This document shows, piece by piece, positions 22,339 through 33,069 of a stretch of 64,000 nt of DNA (the first letter of the stretch is position 1; each line of letters starts with the position of its first letter). Source of the DNA: Symbiodinium natans (lineage: Eukaryota > Sar > Dinophyceae > Suessiales > Symbiodiniaceae); NCBI GenBank assembly GCA_905221605.1, contig CAJNDS010002096.1:124001-188000 (forward strand), given 5' to 3'. The notes beneath the pieces are model-generated. The model worked only from the letters and a program-made list of their open reading frames with translations. It ran no database searches and was not told the DNA's origin. Both the position numbers and the translations under genes were made by a program.

Positions 22339-22920
22339 TCATCCAGGATGTCTATGACGGTGCACAGAGCCGCATCCACCTTGCCATGACACTAACAGCC
22401 TAGAAACACATATGACGTTGCTCCTGCCCCACATGCTGAGAAAGAATACGAGTGTTCCTTGTGGCATACTTTTATTCCCCTCCCGTATATGCCAAAAGGC
22501 AGGCCGGACAAATTCGGAACAGGCCAGGCACGCCGCGGAGATGCGGTTCATGTGCAGCTTGAGCTCAGCCGCCTGGGCGCTTGCGAATCGCGATGTGCCA
22601 GTAACAGGGCTTCCTGCTTCCTTCCACGCGAAACGAAAGGGTCCACGGCGACAGCTACAGCTCGAGTCAGAGTTAGCCGGGAATCTTTCAGCTTTGCAAA
22701 TCTGGAATCTAGTCATGCGCTGCTGCAAACTACTGCCAAGAATGAAATCAACCTCCACACGCATCCACATCACGCTGATTAAACATGGGTAATCGATCAA
22801 AGTCTTCAGCTGAGGGGCTACGAAAGGCATGCCTGACAGCGCAGCTGCTGCCCAGAAGAGGTACTGCGGAGGGACGCTGACATGACAGAACTCTTGGCAG
22901 TTTCTTGCCAGTGGGTTCAA
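22339..22920 (-). CDS. Long unrecognised ORF (about 190 codons)
   Basis: A minus-strand reading with balanced composition that contains CHVSVPPQYLFWAAAALSG and AAELKLHMNRISAACLAC. A neighbouring minus-strand reading at about 23195-22930 (EAIGRIALTTSEWRPVLHG, then a hydrophobic helix) is also protein-like, and the two could be exons of one membrane protein. There is no known domain, and chance cannot be excluded. Confidence 0.25.
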   Translation of the reverse strand: MNPLARNCQEFCHVSVPPQYLFWAAAALSGMPFVAPQLKTLIDYPCLISVMWMRVEVDFILGSSLQQRMTRFQICKAERFPANSDSSCSCRRGPFRFAWKEAGSPVTGTSRFASAQAAELKLHMNRISAACLACSEFVRPAFWHIREGNKSMPQGTLVFFLSMWGRSNVICVSRLLVSWQGGCGSVHRHRHPG

Positions 22921-23489
22921 CCCATTGCCCTGTCCTTGTTGAGCTTTCGCCCGGCTGTACCAGATCTAATCCACGCGACAATTGCCTGGAGATGATCGTT
23001 GGAACAACTCCGTCGTGAAAGCATGCAACTATCCGAGCACAATTTTTGTACTTGACAAGGAAGCCAAATCCAACAAAGATAAATGATGCAGCCTCCATGG
23101 CGTAGCCATGCAGCACTGGTCTCCACTCCGACGTAGTGAGCGCAATGCGACCGATCGCCTCACGAAACGCCAAGCAACAACCACGTGGTGAACAGGGCAA
23201 CGGCCATGCGCGTGATCAATTATAGACACTGTTGATGACCGGCATTCTCCTCCACAGACATTGGCAATGCACCAAAATGTAGCATCAGCTGAGAACTCTG
23301 CCTCGGCTGCTGCTTGCGCCGCGCCGGCAGCGGGTGAGGACCTGGAGCTGCTCGGGGAACCAAGCGTTGAATCGCATGTTGGCGGCAGCCAATGGCAGCA
23401 CCCAGCTCTGCCTTTTCTCGTGAAACAAGCTCGAGGCACGTTAACTTCCTGTCCTGGTCTCTGACGCACGCTGCACGCCATACCGTCCC

Positions 23490-25540
23490 CATCTTGGAAG
23501 ACTACAGTAAGTTTGATGCGTTTTGTTTCTTTTGTTTGGGGGGTGGCTCGTGTGACTTTGATGTTGTGATGGCTCAGAGAGGGCTCACTGCAAGACGATG
23601 CATGTCCTGCAGGCCTACGTTCGCAGCTAATTACAGAAGCCTACTTTCCGCAAGGCAAGTGGCTTCCCTTGGCACCATCGCGCCCTCCTTGACACCTCTC
23701 ATGATTCTCTGAATGCCTCCATATGTGTCTTCAAATGTCACGAGGAGGGCGTAGGGAGGCAAGGTCTCACCAGTCTACTCTTTTCAGGTGGGCAGCTTCA
23801 AAGCTTCTTTGGGGGTGAATTTGTGGTAGCTTTGTGTGTGATGTAGCATGAGGTAGCTTCAAGGCTTTGCTTTACAGGCATCCTGGAAAACCCACCACAT
23901 CAAAAGCAGACCTGACAAGCACCAGTATGATACACGAGCGTTTCTGCAGCTCGCACCACACATCGGCAAGCTTCTCAAGCTTCCCTACCTTCCAAAGTTT
24001 AGCAGCTGCTCCAATCAGCAGCGTCCTGTGCCAACAACCACCACACCACCACCACACCACCACCACACCACCAACACCATACCAACACCAAATGTCAACT
24101 CGTACTAACTTGACTTCTCAGCTTGTCAGGCTCACCGAGGAGAAGCTTGAAGAGTAAGCTCACAACCCTACAAAAAATGCGCCATGCGTCTCCAGAGCCA
24201 GCTGTGACCCTTGGACGGCCCTGCGGAAAATATCAGTACAATGCGGTACATTTGCCAAAGCTTGACGTGGCTGAGCTGGAATAGTTCGTCTCAGAACTGC
24301 TTCCGAATTCGGGACTAGAGGGACCACTCAGCATTCTCAGGCAGCCACAGCAAGCAAGCCATAGAAGCAAAAAAGGGAAAGCAAGATGACCGGTCCCTCG
24401 TGCAAGCGAAGCATATGTCCAGCTGTTAACGGCTTAGACGGCCTTCGACACTCACACGAAGCGGCGTCTTGCATTCCAGAAGGAGCTTCATACTTGTGAG
24501 CAGCTCACGATCCAAGTGTCAGGCGACATACGAAGTTAGATACCCTAGTGCTTAAGCTTGTAGAGTACGACTACGAGTAGCTAGCAAAATGGAGAGATGT
24601 GGAGAGGCGAGGCTCACAAAGCGAAGAAATCAATCCGGGTTCTTCTTTTGCTTGGGGGGGCAGACTTGTTTTCGCCTGTTTTTAGGCGCAGCCTGGGTCC
24701 CGTCAACTCGGCCCCCGCCAGCCCGCAACGCACAGAAGCTGCTCTTCTCCCCTGTCCTGGCGCAAGTGCTTTGGCTTCATGGCCGACTCCAGCACCAAGC
24801 AGTTGCGACTCACACGTTACCCGTCGGCAACCGAGCCTCTATCGACGTTCCTGACCCTGAAAGCCGGGCAAGTAGCCCTTGACAGTCTGGTGCAGGCCTT
24901 CGGTACAATGATTCTTATCAGATGTAACAGGTCATCAAGCGACACATGCCGAAAGAAGTGACTTGTCTGTTCCCGAGCTCTGCAGCTCAGCAGCTCATGG
25001 CCGAATCCATTGCCCTGGCATGTGCCTGCACATCCACACAACTGGCGCAAGCACAAAGGTCGATGTCACCCAGCTGCGCAGCCCATCGTGGGAAGATAAT
25101 TCAAGACCTAACTTCCTGAAGCCTTGCCCTCTCAAAAGAAGAGAGCGGCCTTGCTCAGCATGTCCGAGGCGTCGAAACCAGTGTCGCTGCAATAGCCCAG
25201 ATTACTGTGCACCTTGGCATGGTGAGCGCTTCCCGGCAGGACAGCTAGCAGCTGGCACCGCGAAGCTCCGCTAAGTGACTATGTCAAGTAACCCCATGGC
25301 CACCCATAGCCCGGCAATTCACAGCGCTTCACAGTGCTTTGCAGCGCGTGCCGGCAAAAAAGCGGCTGATGGACTGAGGTGTGCCTCTGAAGATCGCTGA
25401 AGTCATGGGCTCCCGACAGTTTTGTCATATTTCCCCGCAGGCTCCGGGGGCAAGGTGAGGCGGTGCGACCTACATCAGACCGCTTGAAACGGGCAAACGA
25501 GACACACACAAAGCCACACGCCATCAAACACACAACCCGC
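23490..25540. other. Gene-poor stretch
   Basis: No supported gene. Contains a CAC-rich patch (about 24036-24090) and G-rich strings near 23537 and 24652. Confidence 0.4.
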
Positions 25541-26897
25541 AGAATGCCTCTGCGTCTGCATGGCCATCGGCTGCTGGGGCTGTGTCACCGGCTGCTGCAT
25601 GGGCTGTGTCATTGGCATGGCCGCCATGGGCTTCTGGGGCTGCACCACAGGCAAGGGAGCAGCCGCCAAGGGAGGGGCCTGTGACACGAACAAAGAGCAA
25701 TATTTCACAAGCACACGTCCCGAGCCGAGAGGCCTGCACCATGGATCCCGCAGCTGACTGCGGCATGGGTCGCTCCCGGCGAATGGTCTCGCGAGGTACA
25801 CGACACATCTCTGACGTCGAGTCCCATGCGGCCCAGAGCGCCAACATCGTTTCTGCCCCGACCTCCAGATCTGAGGCATTCTGCTCCACCTGTCATCTTT
25901 GTTATCTTGCAACTCTTGCAGTGGTCTTGCAATGCTGCACCTAACTGAATCTGCCACCCATCGTGTCTACGACTATTGATGACAACTGTCAGCAGTGCCA
26001 TTAGCACTGCACAATCGGAACGCACTTGTATTCCTGTCCTCCTCAGTGTGCCTTTCAGTTATCTTCTCACGATGCTGCATTTCGACACTTCCTCTGTGCT
26101 CCCTGTCCAAGTGCTTTTCATTTTCACCATCTCCACGAGTTGCTAGGTGTGCATCAGCCGCAGGTGTTGAGTCTCACAGTTTGGTGGACAAGACCGGCCT
26201 GCATCTTCACCTGTCGCAGCTCGTACCGCAAGGACTCTTGCCCATCCAGGAGCTCCTCTGAACTCAGCAGCCTAAAAACTACACATCAAACACTCCGCGG
26301 GCTCTGTTCGGAAAGGATCCGAAGCGTCGGGACGCTGATGCGGACCCATGGCTTTGGTGCTTGTCAGCCCTGGCCTAGCTCTTCCGTGAACAAACGCCAG
26401 GATTGTTTGAGCCACGAGTCAGAAGCTTAGTTTGGGGCCTGTCCTGGATTTGGGTCTCCAAGTTCTGCACTGTGAGAGGCCTTGCGAATACGGCGGAGGG
26501 CAGAGGGCAAAAGCGTAGACTTGGCTTGGCCAATCTGGGCATACTCCAAAGATTTCCGACGGCGAGTGATTGGGACTTTGGAAGAGATGGCGGCTTTGCT
26601 GCCGAGGTTCTGCGCTGCCAGCTCACGGACTTTCTGGTCGTGTGCCTCGATCTCCCTGTCCAACCGGTCTGCCTCCTCAAAGGATCAAAGGACTGCAAGG
26701 CTTTGGAATCGAGGGCAATGAGGGGACAACCAGGGACTCCGATCCTGAAGATGCGCACCCGTCTGCCCCATCTGCCCCATCTGCCCCATCTGCCCCATCT
26801 GTGGTGCAGGGAACGCGGAGACATCGGCATACTCGGGCATGTCATAGCCCTGTGCGATCAGGATGAAAGCCGCACACCAGAGCACTGCACTGCACAC
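25540..26897 (-). CDS. Coiled-coil, Q/P/M-rich protein, multi-exon
   Basis: Assembled on the minus strand from five pieces. About 26897-26757: hydrophobic helix, then four MGQ triplets coded by a 9-base repeat. 26675 to about 26437: EADRLDREIEAHDQKVREL and a basic segment. About 26258-26178: EELLDGQESLRYELRQVKM. 25889-25734 (52 codons): VEQNASDLEVGAETMLALW to SMVQ. 25678 to about 25545: APPLAAAPLPVVQPQKPM followed by Met/Gln/Pro repeats. Two introns fit well: 26676-26756 (GC-AG) and 25679-25733 (55 bases, GC-AG), both phase 0 with AG|G acceptors. The other joins are not resolved. The 5' end is uncertain because the first piece has no in-frame ATG. Family not recognised; coiled coil plus a Q/P-rich tail suggests a scaffold or RNA/protein-binding role, which is a guess. 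Confidence 0.48.
26762..26803. repeat. 9-bp repeat (CTGCCCCAT) inside an exon
   Basis: Four perfect copies on the plus strand, coding MGQ triplets on the minus strand, so copy-number change would keep the frame. Confidence 0.9.
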
Positions 26898-27988
26898 TGC
26901 ACATTCTGTTGAGGCCGTCCTTTAAACACGGATGTGAAAGAGCAACACAGCACCATACGGAGACAGCTCAGGCCGTATCATGTCTCGACACAGCAACCGG
27001 CCAGGCCTTGTGATAATTGCTCGTGGAATCAACAGGCGATGGAGAGTCGAAATAATCGTCTTTCACGAACCTTGGTGCTTAGGCAACCCTGGCCGTTGCT
27101 CAGCGGATCTTTCCAGAAGACACGCCAAAGAAAAATGCAGCCAAGCAACTTGAATTCAAACGGAGGCAAGCTCACGGCCCCCGGCATATTATTCCCTGCA
27201 CGAACGCATGGCAGGCGCACAGTCGACATGTCCTTCAACTCAGCTCCAAAAAGACGTGACAAATACAACTGACATAAGCACCTGCGCCATACGTGTAGGT
27301 CGAGTTCATGCGGCTTGGGACCTAGATGAGAAGACAAGGCTCACACAGCGGTTGCTCACCTTGCCCCCCCCGCGTTTGGAGAGAAAACCCTCATAACAGA
27401 CGCCTCAGTCCCCTCGATGAAGAAGCGGCGGCGAATCCCGCCCGCCCACATCCAGATCCCCAGGCTCTAGTGAAGTTTGCCGCGCGACCAAGCCGCACTT
27501 GATGAGAACAAAACTGTAGAAAACCCGAAGAGCGGATGGAAGTTGTTCTTGCCCGCTCAAGTTCAACCTGCTCCGCCAGCCCTCCTCGCCGTGTAGCACC
27601 TCCTGAAATGAGCCTTGCATCTTTCTCGGGTGTAGAGAGACTAACGAGGCAGTCCCAACTCATCTCCCTTCCACAGCCAACCGAAAGTCTGGGCCGAGGC
27701 GGGCAATCATCTTTGGAGCATTGTCAACGTGCTGTTTGGTGTGCTGCCCTCTTCTTGCACTCTCAGAACAGGGCCGTATAAGACACAGGTGGCGTTGAGG
27801 TTGTTGTGTAGGTCATTCCTGGCCTGCCCCACATCCACAAACAGAATCAAGAACATTCAAGAACTAACGGCTTACCCGCAACGTGCAAAGCCATTCAAAG
27901 CCCTGACATCGCCAAGTCCACTCCTGAAGCCTGCTCGTACCTGTCCCATGAATCAAGCTGACCACCAGCAGAACCACGAAGACCCACA

Positions 27989-28064
27989 ACCAACCTTCCA
28001 CCCAACCTTCCACCCAACCTTCCACCCGACCTTCCACCCAACCTTCCACCCAACCTTCCACCAA
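27989..28064. repeat. 12-bp minisatellite (CAACCTTCCACC)
   Basis: Six to seven copies with one or two substitutions. Confidence 0.9.
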
Positions 28065-30287
28065 CGCTTCCCGGCCTTGATGCCGACAGTGGCATGGCAA
28101 CGAAGGGCGAGGTGCTCGCGGGCGCAGCAAGCGGCAGGGAACCATAGGCCGCGCCCTGATAGTCTCCGTGTCGGTAAGATGCTGGTGCTTCCGCATCGGT
28201 GCTATGCGACAGCAGAGACAGTGCGATTTGGGCCCAGCCCCAGCACAAGCAAGAGGACATTCAACATCTTTAGGGCACTTGCATTGGTACTCGTCTGTGT
28301 CACCGTCAAGGGCTGACCACTGAACCTGCCAGAAATTTGCAACATGGAGCCTGCCACATGACATAAACAAGGGCGAACTGAATCCAAGTAGCGTCGGGAT
28401 CTCGCCAAGCATTGTACCCATGGCCATGGCAACGTCCAAATAGCCCTGCACGAGTTTCAAGAGAATACCCCCAGAACAGGTGAAACAAGGCTGAGCTTAA
28501 CATCTTCTCGGACACGGGTCAGGGCACGCGTCTGGCTTGGCTTGATTCCGAGTGTGCCATACAATGCTGTCAGCAAGTCATTCGGCTAACGGGCGGCTGA
28601 GGAATGCTTGGCCAAGTGACCTTCGGATGACAGACACGGTCTAGCATGGTCTAGCTTTGACTCTCAGATTTGCTGTGTTGTGTGGAGAGAATCCAAAGCG
28701 CCGGCCCCCCATTCGATTAAACGCAACTTCAAAGAGCCCGGCTTGGCTTCAGGTTTGGAGAGAATCGCCCCGTATTGCTTTGCCCAGTCTGCTCCAAAGG
28801 CGGCACACTCAAAATAAGCAGCTGTTGCCTCTGAATAGGACTTCTAACGTACGAAATGCAACGTTTTTCGTAAAGACACAATAGGACCACCTGGCTGGCC
28901 AATCCTTATGTTGCCCCCTTGTAGCCGCAGAATGTGTCATCACCCAGAGCTCGAAGCTTGCCCTACGCCCTACACTTCTGCACACGATCGCGTGCTGCCT
29001 GGCCTGAAGGCTGTTTGTTCGCTGTGCTCGCACTTGGGAAGCCAAAAGCAGGATTTGACACGCTGTGAGCAAAGCAGCATCCGGCTTCAAATGAGCGCAG
29101 GTGCTCGAGGGGTGTACTCTGTGCAAACTTCATTCCATCACAGTTGCAAGTGCAGCACATAGCAAGCACACGGCAGCACTCTCTGGAGAGCCAAACTCCC
29201 AATTGGAAATATGGAAAACGCCGAATCAGTTCTTATCAGCTCCCAGCTCATAGTCGTACTCGTAGCCATCGGTTCCATCATCATGGGACCACCAGTCCTC
29301 TTCTTGCGGGAAAAACTCATAGTGAACAGAAAACTGCTGCTGGGGCATGGTACTTCGGAGAAGAACAGCGATTCTAGGTATCAGATTTCGGGACCTCCTG
29401 CTTCTCCACGAGGGCAGCGGCCTAAGCCATCACAAACTCGCATAGTTGAAAGTACACTGCATGAAGAGCGGTCATCACGGTGCGCACTCCCGTCCCCACC
29501 CCATCGTACCCAATCGCACCCAATCCCTCGAGCCCCCTCCGAAGTCAAGCTGCAGGAGGTCGCCGCAGCTGGGAGATGAGAGTCTGGCAGCAGCTTCAGT
29601 TCGGACCCAAGATGAAACACTTGCTTTGCCAGGCTCCACAGTCTCACAGACCCAGCTTGGTCTAAAGAGATGTTTAACTGGGGCCAAGCCATGCAACTGG
29701 TAAGCCCCAACAGTAAAGCCTCCTCCCTCCCGTGCACCTGAACGCCTTGGTCGACTTGTGCAACATGTCCAGGGGGAGCATGTGGCCTCAGAGGTCAGCT
29801 TTCCAGAAAAGCTGGAAAAGCTGGCAGCAACTGCCAGCTTGGCATCCCCACGTGAGCGCAGTCAGCGTGCGGCCGAGTGCCTGTCAACACTGGCCAGCAG
29901 AACGGATTCCCTTGCTTGTACTTCCTGGGCATCAAGCACTAAACTCACTAAACGCTTGGCACCTGCATGGCCGCTCTCAGCACCCCCGAGGGTGCAGACT
30001 CCTCCTGCCTCGGACACGCGTCCCAAAAAATCCAACAGCGTCCTATGCAATTCGGGAAGCCCTTTATCATCTTGATTGGTGACAGTTAAAGCTCGGCGCT
30101 GAGTGAAACCCCTGCACATGACCAGGAGCGATGCTTGATGATCTCAAGAAGGAGGATCAGAGCAGCCTCTCAGCAAGATGGAGGGAGCACAAATGAGCGG
30201 ATTCCAAGCTGTTGAACATCTCTAACGTCCCTTGCCGAAGGGCAAAACGGCCGGAAGCAAATGTGTTGCATCTGTTTCGCCGATTTG

Positions 30288-30383
30288 TGTCGTCTGTGTG
30301 TCCGTGTGTCTGTGTGTCTATGTGTCTGTGTGTCTATGTGTCTGTGTGTCTGTGTGTCTGTGTGTCTGTGTGTCTGTGTGTTG
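30288..30383. repeat. TGTGTCTG microsatellite
   Basis: About 95 bases of TGTGTGTC/TGTGTCTA units. Confidence 0.92.
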
Positions 30384-31877
30384 TTTGTTATTGTCCGCTG
30401 ACAGCAAAAAATTGCATGGCGGCGACAAGTCAGGCCTGACATGGCCTGACAAGTATTTTTTGTAGCGTGCGTCCAGAGTGTTCTGCCCATTCAGCAGGTA
30501 GTTTTGGTTCCACGGTCGACCCAGGCCCATACGAGCTTCGTTGAGACGACAGCTATTCAGCATTGCGGCAGAGGGATGCCCATGGAATGCACGTTTCGGC
30601 CCCCCGACCGGCAACTGTGCTAGCTCTTCGCCATCACCAGCACGAGCTGCGCACCTTGGTATCCGAAGTCTCAAAACCTTCGGGTGCTGTAAGCTCACTT
30701 CCTTAAGGCAACGGTCTCCAGTCAACTCCGTGCCTTGCCTGCCAAACACTAGAGCTGGAGAAAGCAACCTCATGTTCCAGCATCTTTACCTATGGCAAAT
30801 CAATGTCGAGCCGTTTCCGAAAATTCTGCACAGCCACACCACTGGTGGGTGAAAATGGCTTGGAGGGCTGAAAACTGGTCTTCATGGACTGTACCGAAAA
30901 TTGGTCTTCATGGACTGTACCAGATACACCCAGATAGTATCTCACTGCAACAAGCACTACCGTATCAGCGCAACTTGCAGTGCTCGGAAGCGTCACGCTT
31001 CTTGAGCTTCCTCCGCCTGGGCAGCACCTGTGCGCTGCTAGGATTCGGGGCACAGACGGACCTCTCAAATCGTTTGGGACTGAAATCTGCAGCCGGGTGC
31101 ACGATAGTAGCCCCAAAGGATTCCCAGCAGCACCACCTTTGCAGGGCAGAGTAGAACGTCAAGCCGTTAAACCTTCCATGTCCGCGGAAGTGACTCTCCA
31201 AGCTTGCCTGAAGCAGGCCCCTGACCGCATGGAACTCCTGAGGAGCACGATGCGAGGCGGGCCGTGCTGTGTACTCTTTGCTGTTCTTCGCTGTTTCTCT
31301 AAACGCTGGCATGTGGTTTGACGCAGTCCACAGGGATGGGCTGGTCGCCGGGCGTGAGGCCTCCACGGCGCACAGCAAGAAGATGCCAAGACTCTAACAG
31401 GCATCCCGGCCCAGGCCTGTCATCTGAGCTCCGTGGGTGAACATGTAGATATTCGCTGGTGTCACCTCCGTGTACCAAATGCCCCAATACCCGCCGAAAC
31501 CCTGTGAAGGTTCACTGCCGTGCCGGACAAGGCGCCGCCCATGTCAGTGTGAACAAGCCCAAGGCTGAGAGCCTTGAAAACAAGACACTGGTCTGGCACT
31601 CAGCGGGGTTCGGTTCCAAGCAGCAGCTCAAGATCAAAAGGAAATACCGTCCAAAATTCTTCCAGACTTGCAGGCATTCGCTGACTGCATACTGCGCAAG
31701 GCTAGGTTTCTTCCTGAAGGTACCTAGAAGCCTAGCGAACCCCGCTGCATCCCAGTGTCGCAGGAAGGGAGCGAAGCGCCGGAGGCAACTCCCAGTTGAA
31801 GGCCCCTGAAGGTCCACACCAACTTCATCAAGACTCTATAAAAAGGTGTTGCCTTCTTGATGTCCCTACAGTGGGTC

Positions 31878-33034
31878 AGATCATCTGCCCACTCCAGCCT
31901 GCGAGGCCAAGGAACAGTGAGCCCAGGAAGAGGCCAGAACCACCGGCAATCTCTGCGACACCTGCGGCTAGCATCTCAGGCATCTCGCAATCCCTGCGTG
32001 TCTGCACAAAGCACTTCCAGCCAGAACCTCACACATCTCAAACTGCGCTCGAGCCCTTTTGCGGTCTACTTTAGGATGCTGTAGGCGCTTTCGGAGTTCA
32101 CCAGGGATCCAAGATAGAATCTCTCCGAGCCTGTCCAGGCTACGTGGAACGCCGCGCTGCCGGGCAGGTACCAGAAACCCCACGTACCTCCAGAGACCAG
32201 CAAGGCACCGCTTGAAAGCCTTTTAAGATGGTTGAGAATCAAGGTGGTGACCTGCATCTGCACGTGATTGAGTTGTGTCTTCGAAAATTTCGAAAGCGTA
32301 GTGCTCAACCCTTGATTGCGCTTAACAAACAACAAAAACGTCACAGTGTCTTTGCAGGAGCTGACTTCAGACCTACTGACTGCTCCCGATCCTTCAAAGG
32401 AGATTCGATGAAATCCCGGTGCTCAGCACACGGATGTCTTTTCACATCAAACATGCGACAGGCATGTACGGAAAGAAGATCCTTACGTCGGTGTTGGCAC
32501 TGCCTTGAGGTGGATAGATGGCTTCAAAAGCATCCGCTGCAGTGAAGTGGGCGACGCCTGCCCCATGTCCAAGATGGAACTGAGACCCATTCCAGACAAA
32601 AGTTGAAGATTGCTTGTCAACGACGGGGTCAAGCTCTAGTGGACACAAAGTGTATAACAGCGCACCCCGTGTGAGAGTACACAAGGTTACGAGCGACGGG
32701 ACACGCTGACCAGGCTACACTTGGATCATACATCTCTTGCATTCAGATCATGGCATACGGCAGAGTAGCGGATTTCTCTATCATTGCACGAGCCTGCGGC
32801 CATGTAGAAGGCACCCAAGATTGGCCACGTCTTGCGCCAGGTCTTGAACCAGCCCTCTGGGAGAGTTCCTTTCAAGCTCTGGGCTCGGGGATATCGGGGA
32901 TGTGAATGGCAGGACCCAGATGAGTTTGTGAATTCTGCCCCCGCTCCTTGCAAAGCGCCGAAGATCGGGTTCACCAGGGCCCAAGTGCCCGCAGCGAGGC
33001 CGAGGAGAAGCGTGGCCACCACGACTGCCTGCAT
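31878..33034 (-). CDS. Unrecognised membrane or secretory protein, at least four exons
   Basis: The ATG at 33034-33032 opens with a signal peptide or anchor (MQAVVVATLLLGLAAGTWAL). Further minus-strand pieces: about 32660-32480 (LDPVVDKQSSTFVWNGSQF, then HFTAADAFEAIYPPQG, before a GTAAGG donor); about 32255-32075 (LSSGALLVSGGTWGFWYLPG, then ERFYLG); and about 31990-31878, a closing hydrophobic helix (PEMLAAGVAEIAGGSGLF to GWSGQMI) with a TGA stop. The pieces share codon style, order and strand, and together give a protein with an N-terminal and a C-terminal membrane segment and a lumenal or extracellular middle. Exon joins are not all resolved and the family is not recognised. A spliced-leader-like sequence lies 6 bases before the ATG. 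Confidence 0.42.
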
Positions 33035-33040
33035 CAAAGC

Positions 33041-33061
33041 CTAAGGCCAAAAGACCTCTGC
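33041..33061 (-). promoter_or_regulatory. Spliced-leader-like sequence / trans-splice acceptor
   Basis: On the minus strand TTTTGGC sits at the same offset from a terminal AG as in the dinoflagellate spliced leader (about 12 of 21 identical). The AG falls 6 bases before the ATG at 33034. Confidence 0.35.
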
Positions 33062-33069
33062 TGCGTCTG

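Larger units (their letters stand above)
26910..31870. other. Gene-poor stretch with minisatellites
   Basis: No supported coding region. Holds a 12-base repeat (about 27989-28064), a TGTGTCTG tract (about 30288-30383) and a 25-base tandem duplication (about 30873-30924). Confidence 0.4.

Noticed and set aside
27989..28064. Regular short repeats considered as a CRISPR array
   Set aside because: Twelve-base head-to-tail units without unique spacers, in a eukaryotic context; a simple minisatellite.
29030..29060. Another TTTTGGCTTCCCAAG, leader-like on the minus strand
   Set aside because: It is not followed by a plausible start codon or exon, and the end differs from the leader; chance match.
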